Origin: Advenella sp048381675
Lineage (GTDB): Bacteria > Pseudomonadota > Gammaproteobacteria > Burkholderiales > Burkholderiaceae_B
Length of the DNA stretch: 64,000 nucleotides
NCBI RefSeq assembly: GCF_048381675.1
Contig: NZ_JBLWIS010000004.1
Coordinates: 62,001 to 126,000 of the forward strand
Direction of reading: 5' to 3'
Both the position numbers and the translations under genes were made by a program. Of this stretch, positions 27,403 to 35,397 are shown piece by piece; the stretch's first letter is position 1; each line of letters begins with the position of its first letter. The notes beneath the pieces were generated by a model, which did not search any database, was not told the origin of the DNA, and worked only from the letters and a program-made list of their open reading frames with translations.

Positions 27403-28056
27403 CTACCCTTTACGCCGCAGCCAGATTAAACATCGGTTTGCATCCAGTTCCGGAACTTCAAGCGTTTCATGCGACGCTTCTTCCCATTCCGTACTGGATA
27501 CCAATTCATTAACTTCATCCTGAATATAGTGACCTTTCATCGCCACCAGATAACCGGAAGCATCCACATGCTTGCCAGCCAAGGAAGCAAAATCCGCCAA
27601 AGAAGCGAAAGCCCTTGAAATGACCAGATCAACCTGTGGTTCAGTTCTTTGCTCTATTCGAATGTGTTGTGCCGACAAGTTTGGAAGCTTTAATACGCCT
27701 GACATTTGACGGACAAAAGCCGTTTTTTTCTCAACGGCATCAATGCAGCAAATGTTCCACGTGGCATTCATTATCGCCAACACAACACCAGGCAAACCAC
27801 CGCCCGATCCCACATCCAATACATTTACAGTGGTTCTGTCTGCCAATTTTTTTCTTAACGGCATCACGACAGAAAGACTGTCAAAAACATGATGGACAAG
27901 CATTTGCTCCCTGGTTTTCAGGGCGGTCAAATTATAGGTTTTATTCCAGCGTTGCATTTGCTCGATATACTGCAACAATGCAGAAGCCTGTTCATCACTC
28001 ATGTCAAGACCAAGCTGACTGGCTGCATTGAACAAACTTTGTTTTGAATCAATCAT
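27403..28056 (-). CDS. rsmG: 16S rRNA (guanine-527-N7)-methyltransferase RsmG
   Basis: A 217-residue class I SAM methyltransferase: 'YNLTALKTREQMLVHHVFDS' (the GidB signature), then 'VLDVGSGGGLPGVVLAI' (motif I, about residues 96-112). It methylates G527 of 16S rRNA; loss gives low-level streptomycin resistance in other bacteria. It lies 8 bp after mnmG. Its coding sequence contains an imperfect parS-like site at 27753-27768. Confidence 0.96.
   Translation of the reverse strand: MIDSKQSLFNAASQLGLDMSDEQASALLQYIEQMQRWNKTYNLTALKTREQMLVHHVFDSLSVVMPLRKKLADRTTVNVLDVGSGGGLPGVVLAIMNATWNICCIDAVEKKTAFVRQMSGVLKLPNLSAQHIRIEQRTEPQVDLVISRAFASLADFASLAGKHVDASGYLVAMKGHYIQDEVNELVSSTEWEEASHETLEVPELDANRCLIWLRRKG
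27753..27768. other. Imperfect parS-like site inside rsmG
   Basis: TGTTCCACGTGGCATT shares the left half and centre of the perfect sites at 30029 and 30119 (13 of 16 positions). It may be a weak ParB site or chance within coding sequence. Confidence 0.3.
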
Positions 28057-28064
28057 TACAACTC

Positions 28065-29978
28065 TTACGCCTTTTTTTGATCTGAATATTGCATTCGTTT
28101 TATATGAATAAGCAATAATGCTATGGCTGCCGGTGTAACACCGGAAATTCGTCCTGCTTGTCCGATAGTTTCAGGGCGATTTTCCCTAAGTTTCTGACGG
28201 ACCTCAAATGACAAATTACCCACCTCATCATAATTCAAATCAGTTGGTATTTTCTGGTCTTCATAAGTACTTTGACGACGAACTTCTTCTTGCTGCCTGC
28301 TAATATAGCCCGCATACTTGACCTGGATTTCTATTTGTTCAATTTCAGATTCAGACAATACTGTTTCAGAAGAAAAATTCTCACCGGTAGCCGTTGACGC
28401 ACTGACAAGATCTTTGTAATTCACATTCGGTCGTTTAAGCAAATCCACCAATGTGTAATCCCGCTCAAGCGGTTTACCCAAAATGGCATTGACCTGTTCA
28501 GGGCTATATGTTTTAGGATGAACCCGGGTTCCTGCCAAACGTTTTATCTCGCTATTTACATTATCCCGTTTACGACAGAAAAACTCCCATCGATCATCGG
28601 GCACGACGCCAAGCTTACGCCCTGTTTCTGTCAACCTGAAATCCGCGTTATCTTCCCGCAAACTTAATCGATACTCTGCCCTTGAAGTAAACATCCGATA
28701 TGGTTCGGTAACGCCTTTTGTAATCAAGTCATCCACCAACACACCAAGATACGCTTCGTCTCGGCGAGGAGTCCAGGGTTCTTCTCCTTTTACCTGCAAC
28801 GCAGCATTCAATCCTGCCAACAAACCTTGGGCAGCAGCCTCTTCATATCCGGTTGTTCCATTGATTTGTCCCGCAAAGAACAAGCCATTAATGCTTTTGG
28901 TTTCAAGACTACTTTTCAATCCACGTGGATCAAAATAATCATATTCAATTGCGTAGCCCGGGCGAAGGATATGGGCGTTTTCCAATCCAGGCAAAGAATG
29001 AACCAATTCCAGCTGTACATCATAAGGCAAGCTGGTTGAAATTCCATTTGGATAAATTTCATTGGTTGTCAGGCCTTCTGGTTCCAAAAACACCTGATGT
29101 GAATTTTTATCGGCAAACCGATGCACCTTGTCTTCAATCGAAGGGCAATACCGTGGACCTATTCCATCAATCACTCCGGTATACATGGGTGAGCGGTCTA
29201 ATCCACCACGAATGATTTCATGGGTTCTTTCGTTGGTATAGGTTATCCAACACGGCAATTGCCGTGGATGCATCTGAGCATTACCCATATATGAAAATAC
29301 TGGGATGGGATCAAGATCACCCGGTTGCTCTATCAGATTTGTAAAATCAATTGTCCTGGCATCAATTCGCGGTGGCGTCCCGGTTTTCAGTCTTCCTTGC
29401 GGAAGTTTTAATTCTTTTAAACGATGTGCAAGACTGATGGCTGGCGGATCTCCTGCCCGACCGGCAGAATAATTTTTCAACCCCACATGTACCAAACCAT
29501 TCAAAAAAGTACCCGTTGTCAAAACTACGGCACGAGACCTGAATTTAAGTCCGATTTGCGTAACGGCACCAACCACCCTATCACCTTCAACAATCAAGTC
29601 ATCGACGGCCTGTTGAAATAGCCACAAATTTTCCTGATTTTCAAGACGGGTTCGGATAGCTTGTCGGTACAACACCCTATCTGCTTGCACCCTGGTTGCT
29701 CGTACCGCAGGACCTTTTGAACTGTTTAAGATCCTGAACTGGATTCCCGCCTCATCTGCCGCCAGCGCCATTGCGCCACCCAATGCATCTATTTCTTTTA
29801 CCAAGTGGCCCTTTCCAATTCCCCCGATTGAAGGATTGCAAGACATTTGGCCTAAGGTTTCAATATTGTGTGTAAGCAACAGGGTTTTGGCACCAGTACG
29901 CGCAGAAGCCAAAGCTGCTTCTGTTCCTGCATGACCACCACCTACTACTATTACATCAAACTCGTTTGGGTAATCCAT
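28065..29978 (-). CDS. mnmG: tRNA U34 carboxymethylaminomethyl-modifying enzyme subunit MnmG
   Basis: A 637-residue GidA/MnmG. FAD-binding 'VVGGGHAGTEAALASAR' is at about residues 11-27, 'SCNPSIGGIGKGHLVKEID' follows, 'LTTGTFLNG' lies mid-protein, and 'GYEEAAAQGLLAGLNAA' near residue 377; the helical C-terminal domain binds MnmE. With MnmE (encoded here at 40.7 kb) it installs the cmnm5 group on wobble uridines. It is transcribed away from the putative origin, like gidA in many bacteria. Confidence 0.97.
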   Translation of the reverse strand: MDYPNEFDVIVVGGGHAGTEAALASARTGAKTLLLTHNIETLGQMSCNPSIGGIGKGHLVKEIDALGGAMALAADEAGIQFRILNSSKGPAVRATRVQADRVLYRQAIRTRLENQENLWLFQQAVDDLIVEGDRVVGAVTQIGLKFRSRAVVLTTGTFLNGLVHVGLKNYSAGRAGDPPAISLAHRLKELKLPQGRLKTGTPPRIDARTIDFTNLIEQPGDLDPIPVFSYMGNAQMHPRQLPCWITYTNERTHEIIRGGLDRSPMYTGVIDGIGPRYCPSIEDKVHRFADKNSHQVFLEPEGLTTNEIYPNGISTSLPYDVQLELVHSLPGLENAHILRPGYAIEYDYFDPRGLKSSLETKSINGLFFAGQINGTTGYEEAAAQGLLAGLNAALQVKGEEPWTPRRDEAYLGVLVDDLITKGVTEPYRMFTSRAEYRLSLREDNADFRLTETGRKLGVVPDDRWEFFCRKRDNVNSEIKRLAGTRVHPKTYSPEQVNAILGKPLERDYTLVDLLKRPNVNYKDLVSASTATGENFSSETVLSESEIEQIEIQVKYAGYISRQQEEVRRQSTYEDQKIPTDLNYDEVGNLSFEVRQKLRENRPETIGQAGRISGVTPAAIALLLIHIKRMQYSDQKKA

Positions 29979-30028
29979 TTTTGTTTCTAATAAAAAATAT
30001 CAACAGTTGATTATAAATCCAGATTAAA

Positions 30029-30044
30029 TGTTCCACGTGGAACA
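30029..30044. other. parS centromere site 1
   Basis: A perfect 16-bp palindrome, TGTTCCACGTGGAACA, 51 bp upstream of the mnmG start. It matches the parS consensus with C/G at the variable fourth-from-centre pair. The parA-parB operon nearby supplies the cognate proteins. Confidence 0.85.
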
Positions 30045-30118
30045 TTTACAAAAGTTTCAGTTATTTTGATTTGATTGGTCTGAAAGCGAAAAATCTTAAG
30101 GCAAGATTATTTAAAAAT

Positions 30119-30134
30119 TGTTCCACGTGGAACA
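30119..30134. other. parS centromere site 2
   Basis: A second identical 16-bp palindrome, TGTTCCACGTGGAACA, 90 bp from the first (about 8.6 helical turns) and 12 bp from a DnaA box. Confidence 0.85.
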
Positions 30135-30145
30135 AAACAAAGAAC

Positions 30146-30154
30146 TGTGGATAA
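30146..30154 (-). other. DnaA box (perfect TTATCCACA)
   Basis: TGTGGATAA on the plus strand, i.e. the perfect E. coli consensus on the minus strand. It lies 12 bp from parS site 2. Confidence 0.75.
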
Positions 30155-30288
30155 CTTTGTTAATAATGCGAAGAAAAAGCATGTACTTCTATGTATAAAA
30201 TGTTAATAACATTCCCTACAATAAGGCATAATAAGGATTATAGCCTTGTTGATAAAATTTATATAGCCTGAAATTGTTATACAAAAAC

Positions 30289-30297
30289 TGTGAATAA
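30289..30297 (-). other. DnaA box (TTATTCACA) at the aminotransferase start
   Basis: TGTGAATAA, the TTATTCACA variant on the minus strand, overlaps the alternative GTG start (30290) of the aminotransferase gene, so DnaA binding could affect its expression. Confidence 0.55.
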
Positions 30298-30298
30298 A

Positions 30299-31465
30299 AT
30301 GATTAAATCAAAATTACCTGACGTTGGAACCACGATTTTTACCATCATGAGCCAATTGGCCAACGAACATAACGCAATAAATCTGGGTCAAGGGTTTCCA
30401 GACTTCAATCCTGATGAAAAACTGGTTTCATTAGTTAATGAAGCAATGAAAAATGGACATAACCAGTATCCATACATGCCTGGTGTACAAGAATTACGCT
30501 TTGTCATTGCAGATAAAATTAATCAACTTTATTCACATGATTACAACCCGGATACTGAAATCACAGTAACTAATGGTGCAACAGAAGCTTTAATGTCATC
30601 AATCCTTAGCATCATTCACTCTGGCGATGAAGTGATTGTCATAGAACCATGCTATGACTCTTATGTTCCTTGCATCAAATTGGCTGGTGGTATTCCAGTT
30701 TTTGTATCCTTGACACCACCGTCAAAAGAAAAACCGGCTTATTCAATTGACTGGACTAAAGTCAAAAATGCGATCACTGATAAAACCCGTTTGATCATTT
30801 TGAACTTTCCCCATAATCCAACCGGACTCACATTAAAAGAGTCTGACCTGGATGCTATTGAGAATTTAATTAAAGATAAGGAAATATTTTTAATTGGGGA
30901 TGAGGTTTATGAACACATTGTATTTGACAATAAACCATTTTTAAGTTTGTCTACCCGCGAGTTTTTGGCTAGCAGGTCATTTGTCATCTCTTCTTTTGGT
31001 AAAACTTACCATACCACTGGCTGGAAAGTAGGGTACTGCAGTGCACCCAAGGCAATGATGGCCGAATTCAGAAAAATTCATCAGTTTGTTGTTTTTACCG
31101 TAAGTTCACCCATGCAGTATGCATTTGCTGAATTTATGAAAGATCCCAGTACCTATTCAAACCTATCCAATTTTTATCAAGAAAAACATGATTTTCTATA
31201 TGACGGATTATTGAATACTCGCTTCAAACCGATCAAGAGCGAAGGCACATTTTTTATGTTGGCTGACTATAGTGAAATTTCATCTGCCAATGAATTCGAT
31301 TTTGCTACAGAATTGACAAAAAAACATGGGGTAACCCTGATTCCTGTTTCAGCATTTTATAAAAATTCTTCAGCTCTAGCTTCTAACAATCATTTGGTTC
31401 GGTTTTGTTTTGCCAAGAAAAATGAAACGTTGAAAAAAGCGTTAGATGTGTTAAGTACTATTTAG
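30299..31465 (+). CDS. PLP-dependent aminotransferase, methionine aminotransferase (YbdL) type
   Basis: About 388 residues of fold-type I aminotransferase closely matching the YbdL/kynurenine transaminase group: 'INLGQGFPDF', 'VTNGATEALMSSIL', 'EPCYDSYVP', 'NFPHNPTG', 'IGDEVYEHIVFD', and the PLP-binding Lys in 'SSFGKTYHTTGWKVGY' (about residue 240). It moves amino groups between methionine or aromatic amino acids and 2-oxo acids. A GTG at 30290 is an alternative start; neither start has a clear ribosome-binding site. The gene is noticeably AT-rich and stands alone between the two halves of the presumed origin, followed by its own terminator. Confidence 0.88.
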   Translation: MIKSKLPDVGTTIFTIMSQLANEHNAINLGQGFPDFNPDEKLVSLVNEAMKNGHNQYPYMPGVQELRFVIADKINQLYSHDYNPDTEITVTNGATEALMSSILSIIHSGDEVIVIEPCYDSYVPCIKLAGGIPVFVSLTPPSKEKPAYSIDWTKVKNAITDKTRLIILNFPHNPTGLTLKESDLDAIENLIKDKEIFLIGDEVYEHIVFDNKPFLSLSTREFLASRSFVISSFGKTYHTTGWKVGYCSAPKAMMAEFRKIHQFVVFTVSSPMQYAFAEFMKDPSTYSNLSNFYQEKHDFLYDGLLNTRFKPIKSEGTFFMLADYSEISSANEFDFATELTKKHGVTLIPVSAFYKNSSALASNNHLVRFCFAKKNETLKKALDVLSTI

Positions 31466-31509
31466 TTATTATTTTTATTTATATATAACTGATTAAGAAC
31501 TAGATGCTC

Positions 31510-31518
31510 TGTGGATAA
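31510..31518 (-). other. DnaA box (perfect TTATCCACA)
   Basis: TGTGGATAA, perfect consensus in minus orientation, just upstream of the aminotransferase terminator hairpin. Confidence 0.7.
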
Positions 31519-31523
31519 GTACT

Positions 31524-31557
31524 AAAACCCTGTTTTTTTCATAAAAAACAGGGTTTT
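31524..31557. terminator. Terminator downstream of the aminotransferase gene
   Basis: A 15-bp perfect stem (AAAACCCTGTTTTTT and its complement) around a 4-nt loop, 58 bp after the stop codon. It could work in either direction and would shield the origin region from transcription. Confidence 0.75.
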
Positions 31558-31663
31558 ATGCTGTTTTTTTGTTGTTGAATTCAATTCTTTTTAGAGTTGG
31601 ATAAAGTTGAACAAGTTTTAGTGAAAATTTTTTGAAATGGGTTCTTCACTTTTCATACAAAAC

Positions 31664-31672
31664 TTATTCACA
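31664..31672 (+). other. DnaA box (TTATTCACA)
   Basis: A one-base variant of the consensus in plus orientation, 17 bp before the next box. Confidence 0.6.
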
Positions 31673-31689
31673 TTGGATGCCTATAGTAG

Positions 31690-31698
31690 TTATCCACA
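31690..31698 (+). other. DnaA box (perfect TTATCCACA)
   Basis: Perfect consensus, plus orientation, paired with the box at 31664 at 26-bp start-to-start spacing. Confidence 0.7.
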
Positions 31699-31710
31699 GG
31701 CTGATTTTCG

Positions 31711-31783
31711 TGAAAACACGATAAACCCCTGTTTTTGACGCTTGAAAAAGGCATGAAAACAGGATTAAACCGTGTTTTTTTCA
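31711..31783. repeat. Nested imperfect inverted repeat in the origin region
   Basis: Outer arms TGAAAACACG and CGTGTTTTTTTCA enclose inner arms CCTGTTTT (31728-31735) and AAAACAGG (31756-31763). The inner sequence echoes the hairpin at 31524-31557, which has the same CCCTGTTTT core. It may be a cruciform or a terminator-like element within oriC. Confidence 0.5.
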
Positions 31784-32173
31784 TGTTTTTCTATTGGCAA
31801 GTAGCTTGTTTAATCATGCAAATTGCGATGGTTTATTATTTTTGAGCTAAATATGGCTGCAATGGAAACCGTTGGTAAAATTCTGGCGAGCAATTTTTTT
31901 GCTATGCATGTTTTTGCCGGCCATGGAGGGATTACGAATAGTTTGCTGAAAATTCTTGGTAAAAATTGATATCGAGCAAGATTGAGTGATGTATTAAAAA
32001 ATAAATTTTTTCAAGATAGGGTAAATCAAATGAAAAATTGAAATGCTTGTTTTTAATCGCATTTTCGGATCAGTTTGGCTAAAGTTGTTGAAATTTTTCT
32101 TGATGTTTTATGTTAAAGTAATTATCAAATTGCTTGGATTTCAGTAAATTAACTATTTTTATGGATAATTGGA

Positions 32174-32602
32174 ATGGCTTACGATACAAATAATATCTTC
32201 GCTAAAATTTTACGGGGTGAGGCGCCTTCTTTTAAAGTTTATGAAGATGATAAAACTTATGTCATGATGGACATCATGCCGCAAACTGTTGGGCATACCC
32301 TAGTGCTAACCAAAGAGCCAGCCGTCAATTTGTTTGATTTGTCTAACGATGCTGCCCAGGCTTGCGTAACTACAGCCAAGAAAATTGCACCTGCCATCAT
32401 GAAAGCAACCCATGCTGATGGAATTGTCCTTAGCCAGTTTAATGGTGCAGCAGCAGGGCAAACGGTTGATCATGTCCATTTTCACCTGGTACCTAGATAT
32501 GATGGGCAAAATGTTAATGCCCATGCCCATGTAAAAGGAGATATGGAAGCTATCAAGGCCTTGGCTGAAAAAATTGTAGCTGCTATTGATGAGTTGAATT
32601 AA
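32174..32602 (+). CDS. HIT-family nucleotide hydrolase
   Basis: A 142-residue HIT protein with the triad motif 'QTVDHVHFHLVPRYDG' (His-x-His-x-His, about residues 95-105) and the N-terminal 'FAKILRGEAPSFKVYED', typical of bacterial Hint-type AMP-lysine or adenosine 5'-phosphoramidate hydrolases. It is a small cytosolic housekeeping enzyme. It starts just right of the putative origin, where TATGGATAA overlaps its upstream sequence, and ends in a strong terminator. Confidence 0.92.
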   Translation: MAYDTNNIFAKILRGEAPSFKVYEDDKTYVMMDIMPQTVGHTLVLTKEPAVNLFDLSNDAAQACVTTAKKIAPAIMKATHADGIVLSQFNGAAAGQTVDHVHFHLVPRYDGQNVNAHAHVKGDMEAIKALAEKIVAAIDELN

Positions 32603-32630
32603 TACCCGTCAAAGTGGTTTTTTCAAGGAA

Positions 32631-32664
32631 CAGAACCCGGTATCAAACCGGGTTCTGTTTTTTT
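32631..32664 (+). terminator. Rho-independent terminator after the HIT gene
   Basis: An 11-bp perfect stem CAGAACCCGGT / ACCGGGTTCTG with a 5-nt loop, followed by seven T residues, 29 bp after the stop. Confidence 0.9.
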
Positions 32665-32762
32665 ATTATTACTTTTCTATTTTTTTGCCAGTAGGCCTAA
32701 TTTTAGGGTTGATACCTGCCTATAGGCCCTATAAGGTATAGGGCAGGGCACCAATCGCCTAT

Positions 32763-34181
32763 TTAATACATGCCTGTACCGGCAGATTTTTCCAGCCTGT
32801 TAAACCATAAGGCCGACAATATCGATGCAGCACCAATAACAATAAAACCCGATTTGATATCCTGAATTGACGCGGTGGAAGAACCATTCAGATACATGCT
32901 CAAATCAATACTCACGGTAGCAATACCCATGCCCATACTGATCCCTACTTGTTGTGCCGTAGCAGAAAAACTACTGGCTTGGCTCATTTTTTCGGGTTTG
33001 ATATTGGCAAAACTAAGGGTATTGACCGAAGTAAACTCCAGGGACCGGAAAAATCCGCCAAAAAGCAGGGTCATTGTCATGATCCATACCGGTGTTTCAA
33101 GGGTGAACAGGGCGCAGGCCATAATAAACAGGCCTGTGATAACAGCGTTGACAGTAAGTACGCGACGAAAACCGAATTTTTTCAGGATGGGTATGGCAAC
33201 GAATTTCATTGCAAGGGCACCAAGTGCACCGGCAAAAGTAATCATGCCTGCAGATAAAGGTGAATAATTAAAGCCTATCTGTAGCAATAAGGCCAGCAGG
33301 AACGGGGTAGCACCAACGGCAAAGCGGCATAAATTTCCGGCAAAAATGGAAATGGCAAAGCTTTGGATTTTTAAAAGGGACAAATCAATAATGGGATTAG
33401 TAACCCGTTTGGCGTGAAAGCAATAAAAAATGCCACTAACTATGGAAATCATTAATAGAAAATAGGCATTGAAAAACCCCTGGTTTTTGGCCAGGGATTC
33501 AAACCCGTATACGCAAGAAGCCATGGCCAAGCTACTTAGGATGAAGCCGGGCCAATCCAGTCGTGGGGGATTATCGTTTTTATATTCCTGAACATATTTA
33601 AGCACCAGAAAAACACCAAGCATGCCCATAGGAATATTGATCAGGAAAATCCAGTGCCAAGTACTAAAGGTAACGATCAAGCCACCCAATGGTGGGCCAA
33701 GCATGGGACCGAGAAGGGCTGGAATGGATAAAAAAGCGGTGGCTTTGAGCAACTGCTCACGCGGAACCGTGCGTAACATGATAATGCGTCCTACGGGCAC
33801 CATCATGGCTCCGCCAAGGCCTTGTATAAACCGGAACAAGACAAAAATATCAAGCGTTGGGGCCATAGAGCAGCCCAGTGAAGACAAGCAAAACAGGATG
33901 ATGGCAAGCAGGAATATCCGTTTTGCACCAAAGCGGTCGGCAGCCCATCCACAAACAGGAACAAAAATGGCAACGGATACAAGATAGGCCGTAATGGCAA
34001 TATTCATGCGTACGGCATTTGTACTGAAAGTTTCGGCCATCATGGGCAAGGCCATTGCCACCACCGATGAGTCGAGCATTTGCATGAAAAGGGCGCAACC
34101 AACAATGAATGGTATCAGGCGAACAGCTGTGGAATTGCCACTTTTGTCTGGTTTTTTGGGAAGGATATGATCAGAAGGCAT
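32763..34181 (-). CDS. MFS multidrug-type transporter, DHA2 (14-TM) family
   Basis: About 472 residues with 14 predicted membrane segments, as in EmrB/QacA proton-driven efflux pumps. Motifs seen are 'MLDSSVVAMALPMMAETF' (motif D1), 'GWAADRFGAKRIFLLAI' (motif A) and 'RFIQGLGGAMMVPVGRII' followed by the proline/glycine-rich motif C ('ALLGPMLGPPLGG'). I chose the ATG at 34181; the frame extends to a TTG at 34253. No membrane fusion protein is adjacent, so it may act alone. It is separated from the TTT operon upstream by about 150 bp. The substrate is unknown. Confidence 0.85.
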   Translation of the reverse strand: MPSDHILPKKPDKSGNSTAVRLIPFIVGCALFMQMLDSSVVAMALPMMAETFSTNAVRMNIAITAYLVSVAIFVPVCGWAADRFGAKRIFLLAIILFCLSSLGCSMAPTLDIFVLFRFIQGLGGAMMVPVGRIIMLRTVPREQLLKATAFLSIPALLGPMLGPPLGGLIVTFSTWHWIFLINIPMGMLGVFLVLKYVQEYKNDNPPRLDWPGFILSSLAMASCVYGFESLAKNQGFFNAYFLLMISIVSGIFYCFHAKRVTNPIIDLSLLKIQSFAISIFAGNLCRFAVGATPFLLALLLQIGFNYSPLSAGMITFAGALGALAMKFVAIPILKKFGFRRVLTVNAVITGLFIMACALFTLETPVWIMTMTLLFGGFFRSLEFTSVNTLSFANIKPEKMSQASSFSATAQQVGISMGMGIATVSIDLSMYLNGSSTASIQDIKSGFIVIGAASILSALWFNRLEKSAGTGMY

Positions 34182-34335
34182 GGTAACTTTAAAGTACAGG
34201 AAAGTTGTTATTGCTGTTTCCTGTAAATATACGCTATCAGCTTTGATTGGCAAAGGTCAGGCAGGGGTAATCCTGTGCGGATTATTTATATACCCGACAG
34301 GAAGATGTTGAATTCAGGTCTTTTTTATCGATGCT

Positions 34336-35391
34336 TCAATCAGTCTGGCTTTTAATACTTGCCCGAGGTTTGAGGTATTTTTCAAAAAAATGATAAAGCG
34401 GGCTTGTTACCAGCAAGACGAAGACCATGCGTGCCACGTGAAACGCGGTCACAATCGGTGCGCCTAGTGAAAGCACTTTCGCGGTAATTGACATTTCCGT
34501 GATGCCTCCCGGGCTATTGCTTAATACAAGCGTTGGAAACGGGATATCTGACAATGTGGATAACAGGTAGCTGAAGCCAAATGCCAGTATCAGGTTCAGG
34601 GTATTACTTAACGCGACCACGGATAGGTACCGGGGGGCTTTTTTGAAAAAATCCGGACCAAATTTATCACCCAGTGACCAGCCAATAAACAGTTGGCCAA
34701 GTTTTGATATCTCGTTGGGAAGATAGGTAAGAATGGTGTCATTGCCAGTTAATAAAATGGTTACCAGCAATGGACCTAGCACCCATGGGTTGGGTAATTT
34801 GAATTTCTTGAACAGCAGGCCAGCGATGCAGGTTAATATGACGAGCTTGAAAAAACCGCTGGGATCAAAAAAATACAGCAACTCCGTACCAGGGAAATTG
34901 CCACTTATATTCAGGAATTTGAATGCAAACGGAATGGAAATAACCACCATGATCATGCGCAGGCTATGAGCGGAAGCAACCAGGTCGGTTCTTGCATGAT
35001 TTCTTTCCGCCAGATTGGCCATTTCACTGGCCCCGCCAATAGCACTGGCAAACCAGGCAGTTTTAAAATCAACGGCCCCCCATTTTTTTAAAATCAGGGA
35101 GCCATTGATGCCCAGTAAGATGGCAAATACCATTCCAGCAAAGATAAACGGGAAATATCCTCCGATGATGGTCAGGACCTCGGGGGTAAAATATAACCCC
35201 AGGGAAGTTCCAATGACCCATTGGCCCATATTGCGAAAAACAGTATGTGAAGCGCTTTTTACGCCTGCTGTTTTTGTGATCGCAGTTAATAACAATGAGC
35301 CAATCAGCCATGGTAGCGGTATGGCTAACCATACTGCTGCCAAAGCACCCGATAAAGCCAGAATGAATCCCGTTAAATATCTTACAAACAT
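34336..35391 (-). CDS. AbrB-family membrane protein (COG3180 type)
   Basis: A 351-residue hydrophobic protein with about ten membrane segments made of two similar halves, matching the PF05145 family often labelled 'AbrB' or 'ammonia monooxygenase'. Those labels are historical: it is neither a DNA-binding AbrB nor an oxygenase. Signature-like stretches are 'WLIGSLLLTAI', 'IGGASEMANLAERNHAR' and 'NSPGGITEMSITAKVLSLGAP'. It follows tctA by 6 bp, so it is co-transcribed with the tricarboxylate transporter and may help carboxylate transport or its regulation. Function is not established from sequence. Confidence 0.8.
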   Translation of the reverse strand: MFVRYLTGFILALSGALAAVWLAIPLPWLIGSLLLTAITKTAGVKSASHTVFRNMGQWVIGTSLGLYFTPEVLTIIGGYFPFIFAGMVFAILLGINGSLILKKWGAVDFKTAWFASAIGGASEMANLAERNHARTDLVASAHSLRMIMVVISIPFAFKFLNISGNFPGTELLYFFDPSGFFKLVILTCIAGLLFKKFKLPNPWVLGPLLVTILLTGNDTILTYLPNEISKLGQLFIGWSLGDKFGPDFFKKAPRYLSVVALSNTLNLILAFGFSYLLSTLSDIPFPTLVLSNSPGGITEMSITAKVLSLGAPIVTAFHVARMVFVLLVTSPLYHFFEKYLKPRASIKSQTD

Positions 35392-35397
35392 GTTATA

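Larger units (their letters stand above)
29979..30298. other. Origin-proximal intergenic region with parS and DnaA boxes
   Basis: A 320-bp AT-rich gap between the mnmG start and an aminotransferase gene. It contains two perfect parS palindromes and two DnaA-box matches, TGTGGATAA at 30146-30154 (minus orientation) and TGTGAATAA at 30289-30297. It also probably holds promoters for mnmG and the aminotransferase, but none is clear by eye. It and the region at 31466-32173 together look like the replication origin locus. Confidence 0.65.
31466..32173. other. Putative replication origin (oriC) region, no gene
   Basis: A 708-bp AT-rich gap without supported genes. It holds three DnaA boxes within 190 bp (31510-31518 perfect, minus; 31664-31672 TTATTCACA, plus; 31690-31698 perfect, plus), a near-match TATGGATAA at 32160-32168, a terminator hairpin, a nested inverted repeat at 31711-31783, and long AT tracts (about 31990-32130) that could serve as the unwinding element. 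With the mnmG-rsmG-parAB genes and two parS sites next door, this is the most likely oriC. No strand-skew computation was possible. Confidence 0.65.

Noticed and set aside
34431..34446. CACGTGAAAC segment resembling half a parS site in the AbrB-family gene
   Set aside because: Only the right half fits; about 12 of 16 positions match, so it is not a credible ParB site.
34336..35391. Reading the AbrB-family gene as a transcription factor or ammonia monooxygenase
   Set aside because: The protein is almost entirely hydrophobic, with about ten membrane segments and no SpoVT/AbrB DNA-binding domain or copper-enzyme features.
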